DNA of 64,000 bases from Canna indica. Taxonomy: Eukaryota > Streptophyta > Magnoliopsida > Zingiberales > Cannaceae. Made by a program: the position numbers and the translations under genes. Location of the stretch: the NCBI GenBank assembly GCA_034359265.1, contig CP136890.1, positions 66,527,501 to 66,591,500 of the forward strand. Direction: 5' to 3'. Shown piece by piece: positions 10,862-22,621 of the stretch (its first letter is position 1; every line of letters begins with the position of its first letter). The notes beneath the pieces were generated by a model. That model had not been told where the DNA came from. It was given only the letters and a program-made list of their open reading frames with translations, and did not search any database.

Positions 10862-11490
10862 GTAATGTTCATTCACAAAAATTCTTTATGAGATTTTTTT
10901 ATAAATGAATCATTTTTAGAGAATTTTACAAAAATATCCATGAAATAAGTGGAAATAACCCTAAAATGAGTGAGAAAAAATTTTCATTTTGCACAAAAGT
11001 GCGTAATGGGTCACAAACTTTTTTGAAAAAAATATATAAAAAAGTAAAAAATTCTGAAAAAAATATATGAATTGTATTTATTATAATAAAAATAGATTTT
11101 AGCGGTATAAAAAAATGTGACCTGAAAATGCTGGAAATATTATTTTTGAAAATTTTGAATCATAAATTAAATTCTATTTTTAAAATATTGATTTAATAAA
11201 TTATATTTTTAATTTAATAGGAAAAAGATAAATTTTTATATCATTTTAATGTAAATTCAAGTCGGTATAAAAATGAATGTGATTGGAGCATAAGGAATAT
11301 GATTTTAATAAGCATGGTTGAAACTTAATTTACATTAAAATATAAATATAAATATAGACTATATAATTGACATTTTAAATTCTAATTAATTACTCTCAAT
11401 TTTCTAATTTCTGACTCTATTTTTAATTATGTATATCAAATTTCCTAATTTTTAAATCTAATCTAATCTTATCTTTATATAATAAAAGTA
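10862..11490. repeat. Fragment of the ~730-bp AT-rich tandem repeat
   Basis: It begins with GTAATGTTCATTCACAAAAA (as at ~2575), passes a unit boundary at 11248 (AATGTAAATTCAAGTCGG) and ends at ATAATAAAAGTA, where an LTR starts. No ORF is present. Confidence 0.8.
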
Positions 11491-14303
11491 AAACTCAGGA
11501 TCATGTAACCGGCCAGTTTATACGTGTCTATACCCCGCAGCCTAAATCATCCACATGCCAACTGAACAATAAAATATAGCAGAAAGAAATAAACGAGTTT
11601 TATTTCAAATGAAAAACTAAACTAGAAATCATTATAAGTAAGTTTAGCAAAATAATAAAATGCGGAAATAATAAATCAGGTTCAATTGCTCAATTACAAT
11701 GAAATCTGAAATAAAGACATGAATGTCCTCAAGGGACTACAACTCCAAAACACTGAAATACAAGTGCATGACTAACTACCAAAAACTCGACTACGACCCC
11801 TAACTAGGACTGCTATAAGATCAATATGGCTCCTCTGCCCTCCAAATGTGCCGAGTGCTCCAGCCCACCTCACCGGTCAGGCTCTACAAAACAAAAACAA
11901 CGACAACTGATGAGTTCAAAAGAACTTGGTGAGCGGTTGTACCAACCCCCACAAAAAAACCAAACACAGATATAAAATATAAATGCAAACACCTAACACA
12001 AGCAGGAAAGGCCACAAAGAAGTGACTAGCTACCATACCATCTAGCCACCACATGCCCGAAGACAACCAACACCCAAACGGTGAAGATCAACAGGCCTAA
12101 GCCTACCATGCCCTAAGGCAACAAAACATACTACGATAATCAGGAAGACCCTCCAAACTTATCCTAATATAAAGAAACTCGGGAGCAATCGGGATTGGCC
12201 CGTCCGAACTTGCTCCACGAGATGCGTAGGAACAATCGGGAATCGCCCATCCGAACTTGCCCCTTTAAGATATCACAAGAATAATCGGGATTTGCCCATC
12301 CAAATTTATTCCTTAAAAGCACCTCGGGAATAATCGAGATTTGCCCATCCGAACTTGTTCCAAAAAGAAAACGTAGGAATAATCGAGATTCGCTCATCTG
12401 AACTTATTCCTTTAAATATAGAATCTTGGGAACAATCGTGATTTGCCCGTTCGAACTTGTTCCAAAAGATACGCAGGAACATTCGGGATTTGCCCATCCG
12501 AACTTGTTCCACAGGTTGGGAATTAGCCATCCAACCTTCTGGGTGATCTTGCCCGCAATCCGGCTCCTCAATGATCCTCTCCGTCATTCATAAAGATATG
12601 GTGCAATATGACCTAAGTCAAGTCTCTCCTACGGTGTCTTAGGGGTGTCCTTATTCGGAAGCGTCTCAACATTCCAATACCCGACCCCAACTCTTAGACC
12701 GTAATGTCATAACCCGTGAGATTTTTTTTTATGCATAACTTTATTTGTTGGTTCATAACAGATTATGCTGCCCCTTTGCTCAATTTTAATTATGCAATTA
12801 AAATTTAATCACCAAGATTAGGGTTTTATTTTAGCTTACTGTTATACCCGAAACTGATGTGTCTAATTCGAATCTGGTCTCCAGAGTGTGACCTATGTTT
12901 CCAAACTATGTTTTCTGTTCAAAATGATAGGTTTCATGACTATATTCAGCAATCTATGCACAACACGAACAAGATTTCAAAATTAGCCCTAAATCAACAA
13001 TTCAGCATACTATTTTCAGCCTAATTGAGTTTTCAGCATCTGAAGATAAGTAAATCCGAAATTTCAGAAGTAAATTCCTTAATTATCAACATAACAGAAT
13101 TATATCATTGAGACAAGACTTCTCAAGAAACAAATTATGATTGTTTAACCAAGAGTAGAATGAACCAAGAAAATCTTCAACCAAGAATCAATTTACATGA
13201 TCAAGAATCTCATATTAAGAACACTCAAGGCTTCAAGATCAAATCTTATTTTTTATAAAAAATGTTCCACATCCAAAAATCACAGATTTAAATCTAAAGC
13301 ATGCACAATAATTCAAGAACCTAAATAGGCAAACGACTCAAGATATAGAGTTCATGATAAACAAGAACTCTCACTTGTACATTTCGCCGAACACCTTGAG
13401 GGAACCCTTGCTTCACCCTTGGCCGAGCACCCCTAGGGTAAACCTTGGGCTGCCGAGCCACAAAGGGAGAGTCTCAGCCCTCCTTCCACGAATCAGCACA
13501 AGAACACGACAATCAAAACTCACGATTCGGCGAGAAATCACAAAAATCAAGAAAATGCCCAAATCGGTTCAAAACTACGAGAGAACCCGAGAAAGGACAG
13601 GTAAAACCACTCACATAAATAGGAAGGATGATTAGAGGAGAAATCTCGGACAACGGCCCTCGAATTCGACTTCAAGAATTGGCGGTCGACTCAAAGACGG
13701 GGAAAGGAGGCGGCGGCTCCACTTCAAGCCGCCGGCTTGAAGAGAGGGAAAGGGAGAGAGAGGGCGACTGGCTCGGCTTCGAAGGGAAGGGAAGAAGAGG
13801 AAGGAGAGGGAAGGCTCGGCTCGGTTTCAGGTGGCTGGGCTTGGCTGCTCCAAGAGGGGAAGGGGAGGGGCGGCTGGCGGCTGTTAGCTTGGCTCCCCCC
13901 TTCAAGAATTATGTGCGGCTCCAATGGGGAGCCGCACACCAAGGGGGGGTGGGGGGGTGGGGTTTTATACCCTCCTCCTTAAACCTAAATTCATTAACCC
14001 TCTTAGTAAACCCGCATCCGCGAGCCAAAACCAGCACCGCTAACTCGACTAAGCTTAATTAAACTTAAATTAATCCTGTGTTAAACACATGCATCAGCCA
14101 ATAAATTCAAACATATGCAACCACATAATTAAATAAATTCATCTACGCAAGCAAGAAATTACATAATTCATATTCCTACTTACCCGAGCACGCAAGCTTG
14201 CACCGGACCATGAGTCAACTCAGCTCGACCCCGGACTAGCCCGCTAGGCTGACAAACACAAACATAAAGGACAAATAAATAAAAAAATATCTAGGATATT
14301 ACA
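11491..14303 (-). mobile_element. Long Ty3 LTR (subfamily A), near complete
   Basis: It starts AAACTCAGGATCATGTAACC, so the first ~12 nt (TGTCACGCCCC...) are lost, and it ends ATCTAGGATATTACA. It lies within the ~730-bp repeat: the left flank is ATAAAAGTA and the right flank is GTAACTAAG, consistent with a short target duplication at AGTAAC. It contains a hairpin array at 12134-12510, the hairpin at 13912-13938 and a G-rich run at 13942-13963. The repeat resumes for only ~49 bp before a truncated internal region. Confidence 0.85.
12134..12510 (-). repeat. Hairpin array in LTR (eight units)
   Basis: On the plus strand the units read GGAGCAATCGGGATTGGCCC...GAACTTGCTCC, GGAATAATC...TTATTCC, GGAACAATC...TTGTTCC and so on. 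Mispaired units also occur, e.g. GGAACAA with TTGCCCC near 12230 and GGAATAA with TTGTTCC near 12320 (G-T wobble on one strand). Confidence 0.75.
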
Positions 14304-14352
14304 GTAACTAAGTTTGCAATAAATACGGTATTAATTTCTCGGTCTTTTTTTT
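14304..14352. repeat. 49-bp sliver of the ~730-bp repeat
   Basis: GTAACTAAGTTTGCAATAAATACGG... matches 2427-2475. At ~14353 the text switches to the reverse transcriptase region of the Ty3 element, a deletion or recombination joint. Confidence 0.75.
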
Positions 14353-14766
14353 CACCGTTACCTTTTTAAGCTGCCGATAATCAATGCACATCCACATGGA
14401 CCCATCCTTCTTTTTCACAAAAAGAAATGGAGCACCGCAAGGCGAAACAATTGGGCAAATGAAGCCCAACTCAAGTAGCTCATGCAACTGGGACTTCAAC
14501 TCCCTCAACTCAGCTGGTGCCATCTGATACGGAGGAATGGAGATCAGTTTCACCCCTAGCTGCAAATCAATACAAAATTCGATCTCCCTCTCTGGAGGCA
14601 ACCCTGGCAACTCCTCTGGGAACACATCATAGAACCCGCATACCACAGGCATCCCCCCGATGTCCCTAGCCGCACCTTCGTCTCCCTCTGCCACAAATAC
14701 AAAGGCTAGGAAGGACAGGAAACCACCCAGAAGTAGCTTCCGAGCCTTGAGAGCTGAAATTGACAC
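14308..14766 (-). pseudogene. Start of Ty3 reverse transcriptase (truncated)
   Basis: The reading frame contains '[17 protein letters not shown]', '[13 protein letters not shown]', '[20 protein letters not shown]' and '[13 protein letters not shown]', the N-terminal RT blocks of Ty3 elements. After 'QLKKVTV' it runs into repeat sequence at ~14352. The catalytic aspartate motif region is absent. The intact-order equivalent is at 21605-22600. Confidence 0.8.
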
Positions 14767-14790
14767 CAGCGAATCTCGCCTTCTCTCGCC

Positions 14791-15279
14791 CTAGAAGGTA
14801 AAATAGGGCAATCCGAGCTTACTAAAGGTCACAGACTTAGCCCTGTAATTCACTGAGGCAAAATGGTCCGCCAACAAGTCCATGCCCAAAATTACATCAA
14901 GATCTAACATCGACAGGAGTGTCAATTCGGCCATCAACACGTGCCCACAAATGATAACCTCGTAGCCCCGAAAGATTGTCTCTGCCATCACATAAACGCC
15001 CGCAGGCGTCGACACCACAAGAGGCAAATCAAGCACATAATGTTTCCCTGATAACTTAGCAGCAAACAAAGTAGATACAAAAGAGTGCATAACACCTGGA
15101 TCAAACAGGACATATGCAATAGCAGAACCAATAACAAGGTTATCTGAAACTACTGCTCTGGACGTCTCAGTGCCCTCTTGGTTCATAGCAAACACCCATG
15201 TAGCAGGCCTCTCTAAATCACTAGCTCGCTGGCCTCCACCCTGAGTATGACCCCACTGAGCTACGGAACCCACTAACAT
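14791..15279 (-). pseudogene. Ty3 aspartic protease (truncated element)
   Basis: The frame contains 'VLFDPGVMHSFVS', where the usual active site D-S-G-A-T-H has become D-P-G-V-M-H, and the downstream 'MLDLDVILGMDLLADH' block. Compared with the copy at 22622-23662 it has an insertion ('AMNQEGTETSRAVVSDNLVIG') that the other copy lacks, and GATH to GVMH and DWL to DLL changes. It is probably inactive. Confidence 0.75.
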
Positions 15280-15374
15280 CGGTGCATTTCCTCTAGTCTG
15301 ATCAGCCTGCTGACTGCCCTTGATAGGATAATCCTTTTTGTAATGCCCAGTCTGCCCACACTTGAAACATACCT

Positions 15375-16294
15375 CTAAACATCCCCAGCAAGCTCCCCAG
15401 TGCTTCTTGTGACATCGGTTACACTGTTGTTGCCCAGGCCTCCGTTGTGAACCTCCAAATGATGCCCCTGGTCCTGAACCCCTGTGATCTCTGGAATTAT
15501 TATGACCTTTGCCCTGCTGCGGATTCGCATTCCTGAGAGTACCCTCAGAGTGAGCTGGCCGACCCCCCGGTTGCTGGGGTCAAAACTTTTTCTTCTGGGG
15601 TCCATCATGCTTGTCTGTCGGTACCAGTGCCTCTTTCTAGAGCACCTCATCTATAACCCGAGCAAAGGAAGTGTCTTCTCTGTAATGGATGAGTCTGGCG
15701 ATCTGCGACCTCAACCCATCGACAAACCTTTTGACCCTGGCGATCTTTGTGGCTATCAAGGTGGGATCGTACTTCGAGAGTCGTGTGAACTCTATCTCAT
15801 AGTCCATCACTGACATACGACCGGTCTGTCGAAGTAACTCGAACTGTTTCACCCGTCCTGTCCTGGACGCTCAGTGGCAGATACTTCTCCACCATAGCAG
15901 CTCTACACTCCTCCCAGGTAGGGAGTGGTGCATCTGCTACTCTGTGGTCCCTCCAAGTGTGGAGCCAATCCTTGGTTGGTCCTCTCAGCTCTAACCCGAT
16001 CAGTCGGGCGGTCGCCTCAGACGAACAACCAAGCTCCCTGCACAGCTCATAGCAGTCTCCTAGGAAACTGGCGACCTCCACCCACTGATCTATCCCTGTA
16101 TACTTCGGTGGCGTGAATGCAACTAAATCTGCATATGAAGGTACTCTAGGGGCTCTGACTACCCATGCTACTAGCTGGACCACCTTTGGTACTTCGGGTG
16201 TTGCCGGTACTGGTTGTGGCTGCCGCCTTAGCTCTTGCTCCATGCGGAGTGCCTCAGTCAGCTCAGCCACTCTAGCCTGCAACTGCACAACCAT
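15375..16294 (-). pseudogene. Ty3 gag (frameshifted)
   Basis: The gag start is at 16294 (MVVQLQARVAELTEAL). The retrotransposon gag domain continues through 'PPKYTGIDQWVEVASFLGD', 'LRGPTKDW' and 'TWEECRAAMVEKYLPLSVQD', then shifts frame at ~15865 ('KQFELLRQTGRMSVMDYEIEF') and again toward 15650 and 15375, where the basic, glycine-rich nucleocapsid part and a zinc knuckle ('CFKCGQTGHYKKDYP' region, last cysteine replaced) lie. It lies 345 bp from the LTR. Confidence 0.8.
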
Positions 16295-16626
16295 TGGATC
16301 CTATATATCCCACATCCTCTCGGGCCTACGGTAGTCTCCCGCAACCCCGGCCCTGGCCTCGGCCTCGGCCTCGGCTCTTAGTAGAGTTGCTGTCACTACC
16401 GCTCCTGGCGGCATCAAAGGACTCCTTAAATCTGGAATCACCAGAAAAAAACAAATCATAATAAGGCAATTAAATTCACCCTAATATTTTCCAAACTTAA
16501 CCACGAGTCGCGCTGAGGTGCAGACTTAGCTCATTGATCTCATAACATATCGCTATCGTATACTGACATGCTAGCAATGCCCTATACGGTGACAACTCTA
16601 GGTCGTAGTCAGACCGAACAGCATAC

Positions 16627-16636
16627 TCTGATACCA
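16627..16636 (-). other. Primer-binding site, initiator tRNA-Met type
   Basis: The coding-strand reading is TGGTATCAGA, three nucleotides from the LTR end. In this copy the next bases (GTATGC) have diverged from the GC of the full 12-nt match seen at 27116-27127. Confidence 0.8.
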
Positions 16637-16639
16637 CAT

Positions 16640-19435
16640 TGTCACGCCCCAACTCAGGGTCACGTGATTGGCCAGGGTACACATATCTATACCCCGCAGC
16701 CTAAACCAAGCACATGCCAACTCAACAATAAAACATAGTGGAAAGAAATAACCGAGTTTTATTTTAACTGGAAAACCAAACCAGAATTCATTATAAGTAA
16801 GTTTAGCAAAATAATAAAGTGCGGAAATAATAAATCAAGTTCAAATATTCAATTATAATGAAATATGAAATAAAGACATGAATGTCCCCAAGGGACTACA
16901 ACTCTAAAATACTGAAACACAAGTCAATGACTAACTACCAAAAACTCGACTACAACCCCTAACTAGGACTGCTATGAGATCAATGTAACTCATCCGCCCT
17001 CTAATCGCGCCAAGTGCTCCAGCCCACCTCACCGGTCAGGCTCTGCAAAATAAAAATGACAATGGGTGAGTTCAAAGAACACAATGAGCAGTTCTACCAA
17101 CCCACACGGAAAAAAAATAACACAGAGATAAAGCATAAGCATAATACATATCTCAACAAGAATAAAGTCACGAAGCTCTGACTAGCTATCAGGCCATCTG
17201 GCCACCACATGCCCGAAGGCAACCAACACCAAACGAAGAAGATCAACATGCCTAAGCCTACCATGCCTTAAGGCAACAAAACATACTAGGATAATCAGGA
17301 TTGGCCCATCCGAACTTATCCTAATATAAAGAAACTCGGGAGCAATCGGGATTGGCCCGTCTGAACTTGCTCCACGAGACGCGAAGGGACAATCGAGATT
17401 CGCCCATCCGAACTTGCCCCTTTAAGATATCGCAAGGATAATCAGGATTTGCCCGTCCGAACTTACCCCTTTAGGATATCACAGGAATAATCGGAATTTG
17501 CCTGTCCAAACTTATTTCTTAAAAGCACATCATGAATAATTGGGATTTGCCCGTCCGAACTTATTCCACGAGATCACACCGGAATAATCGAAATTTGCCC
17601 ATCTGAACTTGTTCCAAAAAGATAACGTAGGAATAATTAGGATTCAGCCATTCGAACTTATTACTATAAATATAGAATATTAGGAACAATCAGGATTTGC
17701 CCATCCAAATTTATTCCACATGATACGCAGGAACAATCGGGATTTGCCCATCCGAACTTGTTCCACATGTTGGGAATTAGCCATCCAATCTTCCGGGCCT
17801 AGCCCGCAATCCGGCTCCTAACCGAGCATCTCCGCCATTAAATAAGAGATGGTGCAACATGACCTAAGTAAAGTGTCTCCTACGGTGTCTTAGGGGTGTC
17901 CTTATTGGGAAGCGTCTCAATATTCTAATACCCGACCCCAACTCCTAGACCCGTAATGTCATAAACCCATGAGATTTTATTTCATGTATAACTTTATTTG
18001 TCGGTCCATAACAGATTATGCTGACCCTTTGCTCAATTTTAATTATGCAATTAAAATTTAGATCACCAAGATTAGGGTTTTGTTTTATCTTACTATTGTG
18101 CTCGAAACTGATGTATCTAATCCGAATCTGGTCTCTAGAGTGCGTCCTATGTTTCCAAACTATGTTTTCAGGTCAAAACGATAGGTTACACAACTATATT
18201 CCGCAAACTATGCGCATCACAAACAAGATTTCAAAATCAGCCCTGATTATCAAATCAGCATGAAGTTTCAGCACAATTGAGTTTTCAGCACCTCTAGGTA
18301 ATTAAATCCGAAGTTACATAAATAAATTCCTTAATTATCAACATAACAAAATTATGTCATTTAGGCAAAACTTCTCAAGAATTAAGTCATGGTTGTTTAA
18401 CCAAGAGTAACATGAATCAAGAAATAATCAAATTACATGATCAAGAATCTCATTTCAGGAACACTCATGGCTTCAAGATCAAATATTATTTTTATAAAAC
18501 ATGCTCCACATCCAAAAATCACTTATTTATTCCAAGGCATGCAACAACAATTCAAGAACCTAAATTAGCAAGCAACACAAGGTATAAGCCCTAAGATAAC
18601 AAGAACACTCTTGGGCATTTCATCGAATAACTTGAGGGCACCCTTGCTTCTCTCTTGGCCGAGCACCCCTAGGGTAAACCTAGGGCTGCCGAGCCACAAA
18701 GGGAGAGTCTCAAACCCTCCTCCCATGAATCAACACAAGAACATGGTGATCAAAATCCACAATTCGGCGAAAAATCATAAGAATCAAGAAGATGCCCAAA
18801 TCGGCTCAAGATTACGAGAGAACTCGGAAAAGGAGAGGTAAAACCACTCACATGAATAGGAAGAAAGCTTTGAGGAGGATTTTCGATCGACGACCTTCGA
18901 ATCCGGCTCCAAAGGATGGTGGCTCGGCTCAAAGAAGGGGAAAGAGGGGGCTGCGGCTCCACTCCAAGCCGCCGGCTTCAAGAGAGGGGAAGAGGGAGAG
19001 GGGCGGCTCGGCTTGGCTGGGTGGCTCCTCTCTACTCGGCTCCAAGGAAGGGAGAGGGGAAGAAGGGGAGGCGGCGGCTTGGGCGGTTGGCTCCTCTCTT
19101 CTCTCCAATTGGCTAGGGCGGCTCCAATAGGGAGCCGCCAGCCCTAGGGGGGGGATTTTATAATCCCCTCCCAAAACCACCAATCCATACCCTAAACCCG
19201 CACTATCAACAACCCAGATCCGTAATCCGCTAACCCAACTAACCTCATGATAATTACAAGCATCAAACATATGCACATCCACATGCAACATAATCAAATC
19301 AATTAGCTATATAATTATAAATTATAATTCAACTCACCCGAGCTCACAAGCTCGCATCGGGCCTCGAACTAGTTCGCTAGGCTGGCAAACACAAACAATA
19401 AATGAAAAATAAATAGAAATATCTGGGATATTACA
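16640..19435 (-). mobile_element. Complete 2.8-kb Ty3 LTR shared by two internal regions
   Basis: The plus-strand sequence starts TGTCACGCCCCAACTCAGGG and ends ATCTGGGATATTACA. On its left is a primer-binding site, so it is the 5' LTR of the truncated copy. On its right is a polypurine tract, so it is the 3' LTR of the long copy. It contains a hairpin array (17289-17764), a decayed GAGTTC hairpin near 17067, and a GGCGGCTCC/GGAGCCGCC hairpin (19117-19139). At 2796 bp it is large even for Tekay/Del LTRs. It has no coding capacity. Confidence 0.9.
17289..17764 (-). repeat. Hairpin array in LTR (ten units)
   Basis: Ten units, each with an arm pair. Well-paired examples are GGATAA/TTATCC, GGAGCAA/TTGCTCC and GGAACAA/TTGTTCC. 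Others have one mismatch or wobble (GGGACAA/TTGCCCC, GGAATAA/TTGTTCC). The centre is TTGCCC or TTGGCCC in nearly all. Confidence 0.75.
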
Positions 19436-19449
19436 ATCCTCCCTCCTTA
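19436..19449 (-). other. Polypurine tract of the long Ty3 copy
   Basis: The coding-strand reading is TTAAGGAGGGAGGAT immediately before the 3' LTR start TGTAATATCC. Upstream is CGAGGACGAATTTTC, a phrase that typically precedes the polypurine tract in Tekay/Del elements. Confidence 0.8.
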
Positions 19450-19520
19450 AAGAAAATTCGTCCTCGAATTTCAGAAAAAGGAGATTAAAGACTCACCAGA
19501 TCATCAAACAATGAAGGATA

Positions 19521-20366
19521 TCACTCTCTCATATCCTGCTCCACCTCCCAGGTGGACTCCTGCCCGGAATGGTGCTCCCACTTGACCTTAACCAAGGGAA
19601 TCTCCTTGGACCTCAATTTCCTGATCTGACATTCTAGCACCTCAACTGGTCGCTCCTCATAGGAGACTGCTGAATCCACCTCTACTGTGGTAGGCTCAAT
19701 TACATGGGAATCATCCCGAACATACTTCTTTAGCATAGACACATGGAACACTAGATACACCCGGTCCATATTGGGAGATAAAGCCAACTCATAGGCCACA
19801 GCTCCCCTGCGCCTAAGAATAGGAAACGACCCAATGAACCTAGGGCTTAGCTTTCCTTTCTTACCAAATCTCACCACCCCTTTCATATGGGACACTTTGA
19901 GGAACACCATGTCCCCCACAACATACATCTTCTGGTGACTCTGAGCTACCAACAACTTCTCTCTGATTGGCTTTACCTTTTCTACTGCCTCCTCCACCAG
20001 GTTAGGTCCCATCATAAGGGAATCCCCTGCCTCAAACCAACCCACAGGCGACCTACATCTCCGCCCATACAATGCCTCAAATGGGGCCATCCTGATACTG
20101 TTGTGGTAGATGTTATTATAGGAAAACTCAATCAGGGGTAAGTGTCTCTCCCAACTGCCCTCCAAATCTAGCACACAAGCTCTCAGCATATCCTCCAACG
20201 TCTGAATGGTCCGCTTTGACTGACCATCTGTATGAGGGTAAAATGTAGTGCTGAACCGAACCTGAGTGCCCAATGCCTCCTGGAAAGACTGCCAGAATCG
20301 AGTTGTGAACTGAGTACCCCGACTTGAGATGATCATAAAGGAACACCATGATAAGCGACGATCCAA
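19521..20366 (-). pseudogene. Ty3 integrase core end and chromodomain-like tail
   Basis: The 281-codon frame covers the second half of the integrase core ('SRGTQFTTRFWQSFQEALGT', 'YPHTDGQSKRTIQTLEDMLRA') with the third catalytic acidic position in the 'DGQSKRTIQTLED' region, where the usual glutamate-containing 'QSERTIQ' reads QSKRTIQ, so the catalytic E appears to be K. The 'W...PL.EFSYNN..H.SI..APFEALYGR.CRSP' block follows, then the GPY/F-like 'PRFIGSFPILRRRGAVAYEL' and the chromodomain-like tail. It sits 85 bp from the LTR. Confidence 0.8.
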
Positions 20367-20548
20367 TTCAAAAACATCCTCGCATACTGCTCAGCTGAAA
20401 AGGTCGTCCTGACTAGTATAAAATGTGACGTCTTGGTTAGGCGATCCACCACTTCCCAAATAGAATCGTTGGGCTTTCCAAACATTGGCAACCCCGTCAC
20501 AAAATCCATGGTTATCTTCTCCCATTTCCACTATGGTACTTCTAGGTT

Positions 20549-20971
20549 CTAGAGAAACCCTGCCGGTTTCAAATGCTTATCCTTAACTTGCTGACACACC
20601 AAGCACTTAGACACGAACTCGGCCACCTCTCTTTTCATGCCTTTCCACCAATAATTCTGCCTTAGATCTCGGTACATCTTTGTGGCTCCCAAATGCATAG
20701 TGTATGTGGATCGATGAGCCATCTCTAGCACCTGCATGCGAACCTCGGCCATATCTAGCACCACTATCTTGTTCTTAAACCTCAGAACGCCCTCCGAGTC
20801 CATACCAAAACCATTATCGGCATCGCCTCTCCTGACCAGATCCTTAGTGAGTGCACATAAAGCATCCTCCTCCTGCGCTGCCCGCAGCATGTCTACCAAC
20901 GTGGACTGCACCCTCAGGTGAGCCACCAGCGCACCAGAAGCTGATACTGACAAGACTGCCCCACCATCCAA
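20549..20971 (-). pseudogene. Ty3 integrase zinc-binding N-terminus
   Basis: The frame holds the HHCC domain in the form 'AHRSTYTMHLGATKMYRDL' with 'WWKGMKREVAEFVSKCLVCQ' (two histidines, then CX2C). The first core aspartate lies between this frame and the next one at 20366, in sequence that is shifted and has stops (around 20370-20550). Confidence 0.8.
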
Positions 20972-21164
20972 TCACATGGCCAAATCCTGAGCCAACGGCC
21001 TGCTCCTGACTTCCAAATGCGCCAGACTGCCCATAAACTTCCTGCTCAAAGCATTAGCTACCATGTTAGCCTTTCCCGAATGGTACATGATGTGCAGTCA
21101 TAGTCCTTCAAAAGATCAAGCCGTCTTCTCTGCCTAGGTTCAACTCCTTCTGGGTGAGAAAATA

Positions 21165-21428
21165 CTAGAAGCTCTTATGATCAGTGAATATCTCACAAGC
21201 ATCGCCATAAAGGTAATGACACCACAGCTTCAATGCGAACACCACTGCTGCTAGCTCAAGATCACGAGTCGAATAATTCTTCTCGTTGACCTTCAGCTGC
21301 CGAGAGGCATAAGCTATCACCCTGCCATTCTGCATCAACACACAACCCAAGCCGACCCGGGAGGCATCACAATAAATAACAAATTCTCCCGATCCTGAGG
21401 GTACTACTAAAATTGGCGCCGACGTCAA
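21165..21428 (-). pseudogene. Ty3 RNase H domain
   Basis: The frame contains '[20 protein letters not shown]' (first catalytic Asp), '[30 protein letters not shown]' (catalytic Glu) and '[11 protein letters not shown]...EIFTDHKSF' (third catalytic Asp in TDHK). All three acidic residues are kept, but the frame is cut from the RT block by stops near 21430-21600. Confidence 0.85.
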
Positions 21429-21604
21429 GCGGTCCTAGAGCTTTAGAAAGCTCTCCTCGTACTTACTGTCCCAATCGAACTTGACATTCTTCTGAGTCAG
21501 ACGGATCAATGGCGCTGCAATCCTGGAAAAATTCTTCACAAATTTTATGTAATAACCTGCCAAACCTAGGAACTACGAATCCCAATGACATTAATCGGCC
21601 TTTT

Positions 21605-22600
21605 CTAATCTTGAATTGCTTCTATCTTTGCAGGGTCCACTTTTATTCCTTTTCTGGTCACCACATGGCCAAGAAATTCCACACTTTTCCGCCAGAACTC
21701 GCACTTGGAGAATTTGGCATACTGTCTATGCTCCTTGAGAGTTTCCAGAACTACCCTGAAGTGCTCAGCATGCTCCTCCCTGCTCCTGGAATAAATCAAG
21801 ATGTCATCAATAAACACAATTATAAATTTATCCAAGTATTCCCTGAACACTCGGTTCATCAAATCCATAAATACTACAGGTGCATTAGTCAGCCCGAAGG
21901 ACATCACCAGGAACTCAAAGTGCCAATACCTCGATCTGAAAGCAGTCTTAGGGACGTCAATGTCCCGGATCCTCAACTGAGCTTCCTGAAGTTAATCAAA
22001 TAAATCATCAATCCTGGGCAGCAGGTACCAATTATTCACCGTTATCTTGTTAAGCTGTCGGTAATCAATGCACATCCGCATGGACCCATCTTTCTTTTTC
22101 ACAAAAAGCAATGGAGCAGCGCAAGGCGAAACACTTGGGCGAATGAAGCCCAACTCAAGCAGCTCATGCAATTGGGACTTCAACTCCCTCAACTCAACTG
22201 GTGTCATCTAATCAATGCACATCCGCATGGACCCATCTTTCTTTTTCACAAAAAGCAATGGAGCAGCGCAAGGCGAAACACTTGGGCGAATGAAGCCCAA
22301 CTCAAGCAGCTCATGCAATTGGGACTTCAACTCCCTCAACTCAACTGGTGTCATCTGATACAACGGAATGGAGATCGGTTTCATCCCTAGCTGTAAATCA
22401 ATACAGAATTCGATCTCCCTCTTTGGAGGCAACCCTGGCAACTCCTCTGGGAACACATCAGAGAACCCGCATACCACAGGCGTCCCCCCGATGTCCCTAG
22501 CCACACCTTCGTCTCCCTCTGCCACAGACACAAAGGCCAGGAAGGACATGCAACCGCCCAGAAGTAGCTTTCGAGCCTTGAGAGCTGAAATTGACACCAA
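21605..22600 (-). pseudogene. Ty3 reverse transcriptase, interrupted by a tandem duplication
   Basis: The first part (22600-22208) runs from the protease-RT linker to 'DGSMRMCID' and then meets a TAG. The next 147 bp repeat the same segment from '[10 protein letters not shown]' on, so the frame continues '[10 protein letters not shown]' to 21992. The palm (21976-21605) has '[21 protein letters not shown]' and the catalytic motif 'FIDDILIYS', with both aspartates kept, then '[13 protein letters not shown]'. A frame break near 21990 separates fingers from palm. An enzyme-like copy degraded in few steps. Confidence 0.85.
22063..22356 (-). repeat. Perfect 147-bp tandem duplication in RT
   Basis: The segment 22063-22209 is repeated at 22210-22356 with no difference that I can see. 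147 is divisible by 3, so the frame is kept, but the joint creates a TAG. The ends share only a few bases. Confidence 0.9.
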
Positions 22601-22621
22601 TGAATCTCGCCTTCCCTCGCC

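Larger units (their letters stand above)
14353..16639 (-). mobile_element. Truncated Tekay-like Ty3 internal region (PBS to early RT)
   Basis: From right to left on the minus strand: primer-binding site, gag, protease and the first ~130 codons of reverse transcriptase. It then breaks off at the repeat sliver. It is closely similar to the internal region at 19436-27130 and shares the LTR at 16640-19435 with it, giving internal-LTR-internal-LTR order. RT after the 'DYRQL' motif, RNase H, integrase and the 3' LTR have been lost. Confidence 0.85.

Noticed and set aside
13628..14062. 144-codon frame on the plus strand
   Set aside because: It lies in the GA-rich part of an LTR. Composition explains the open frame and no domain is seen.
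21509..22003. 164-codon frame on the plus strand
   Set aside because: It is antisense to the Ty3 reverse transcriptase, which has clear motifs on the minus strand.
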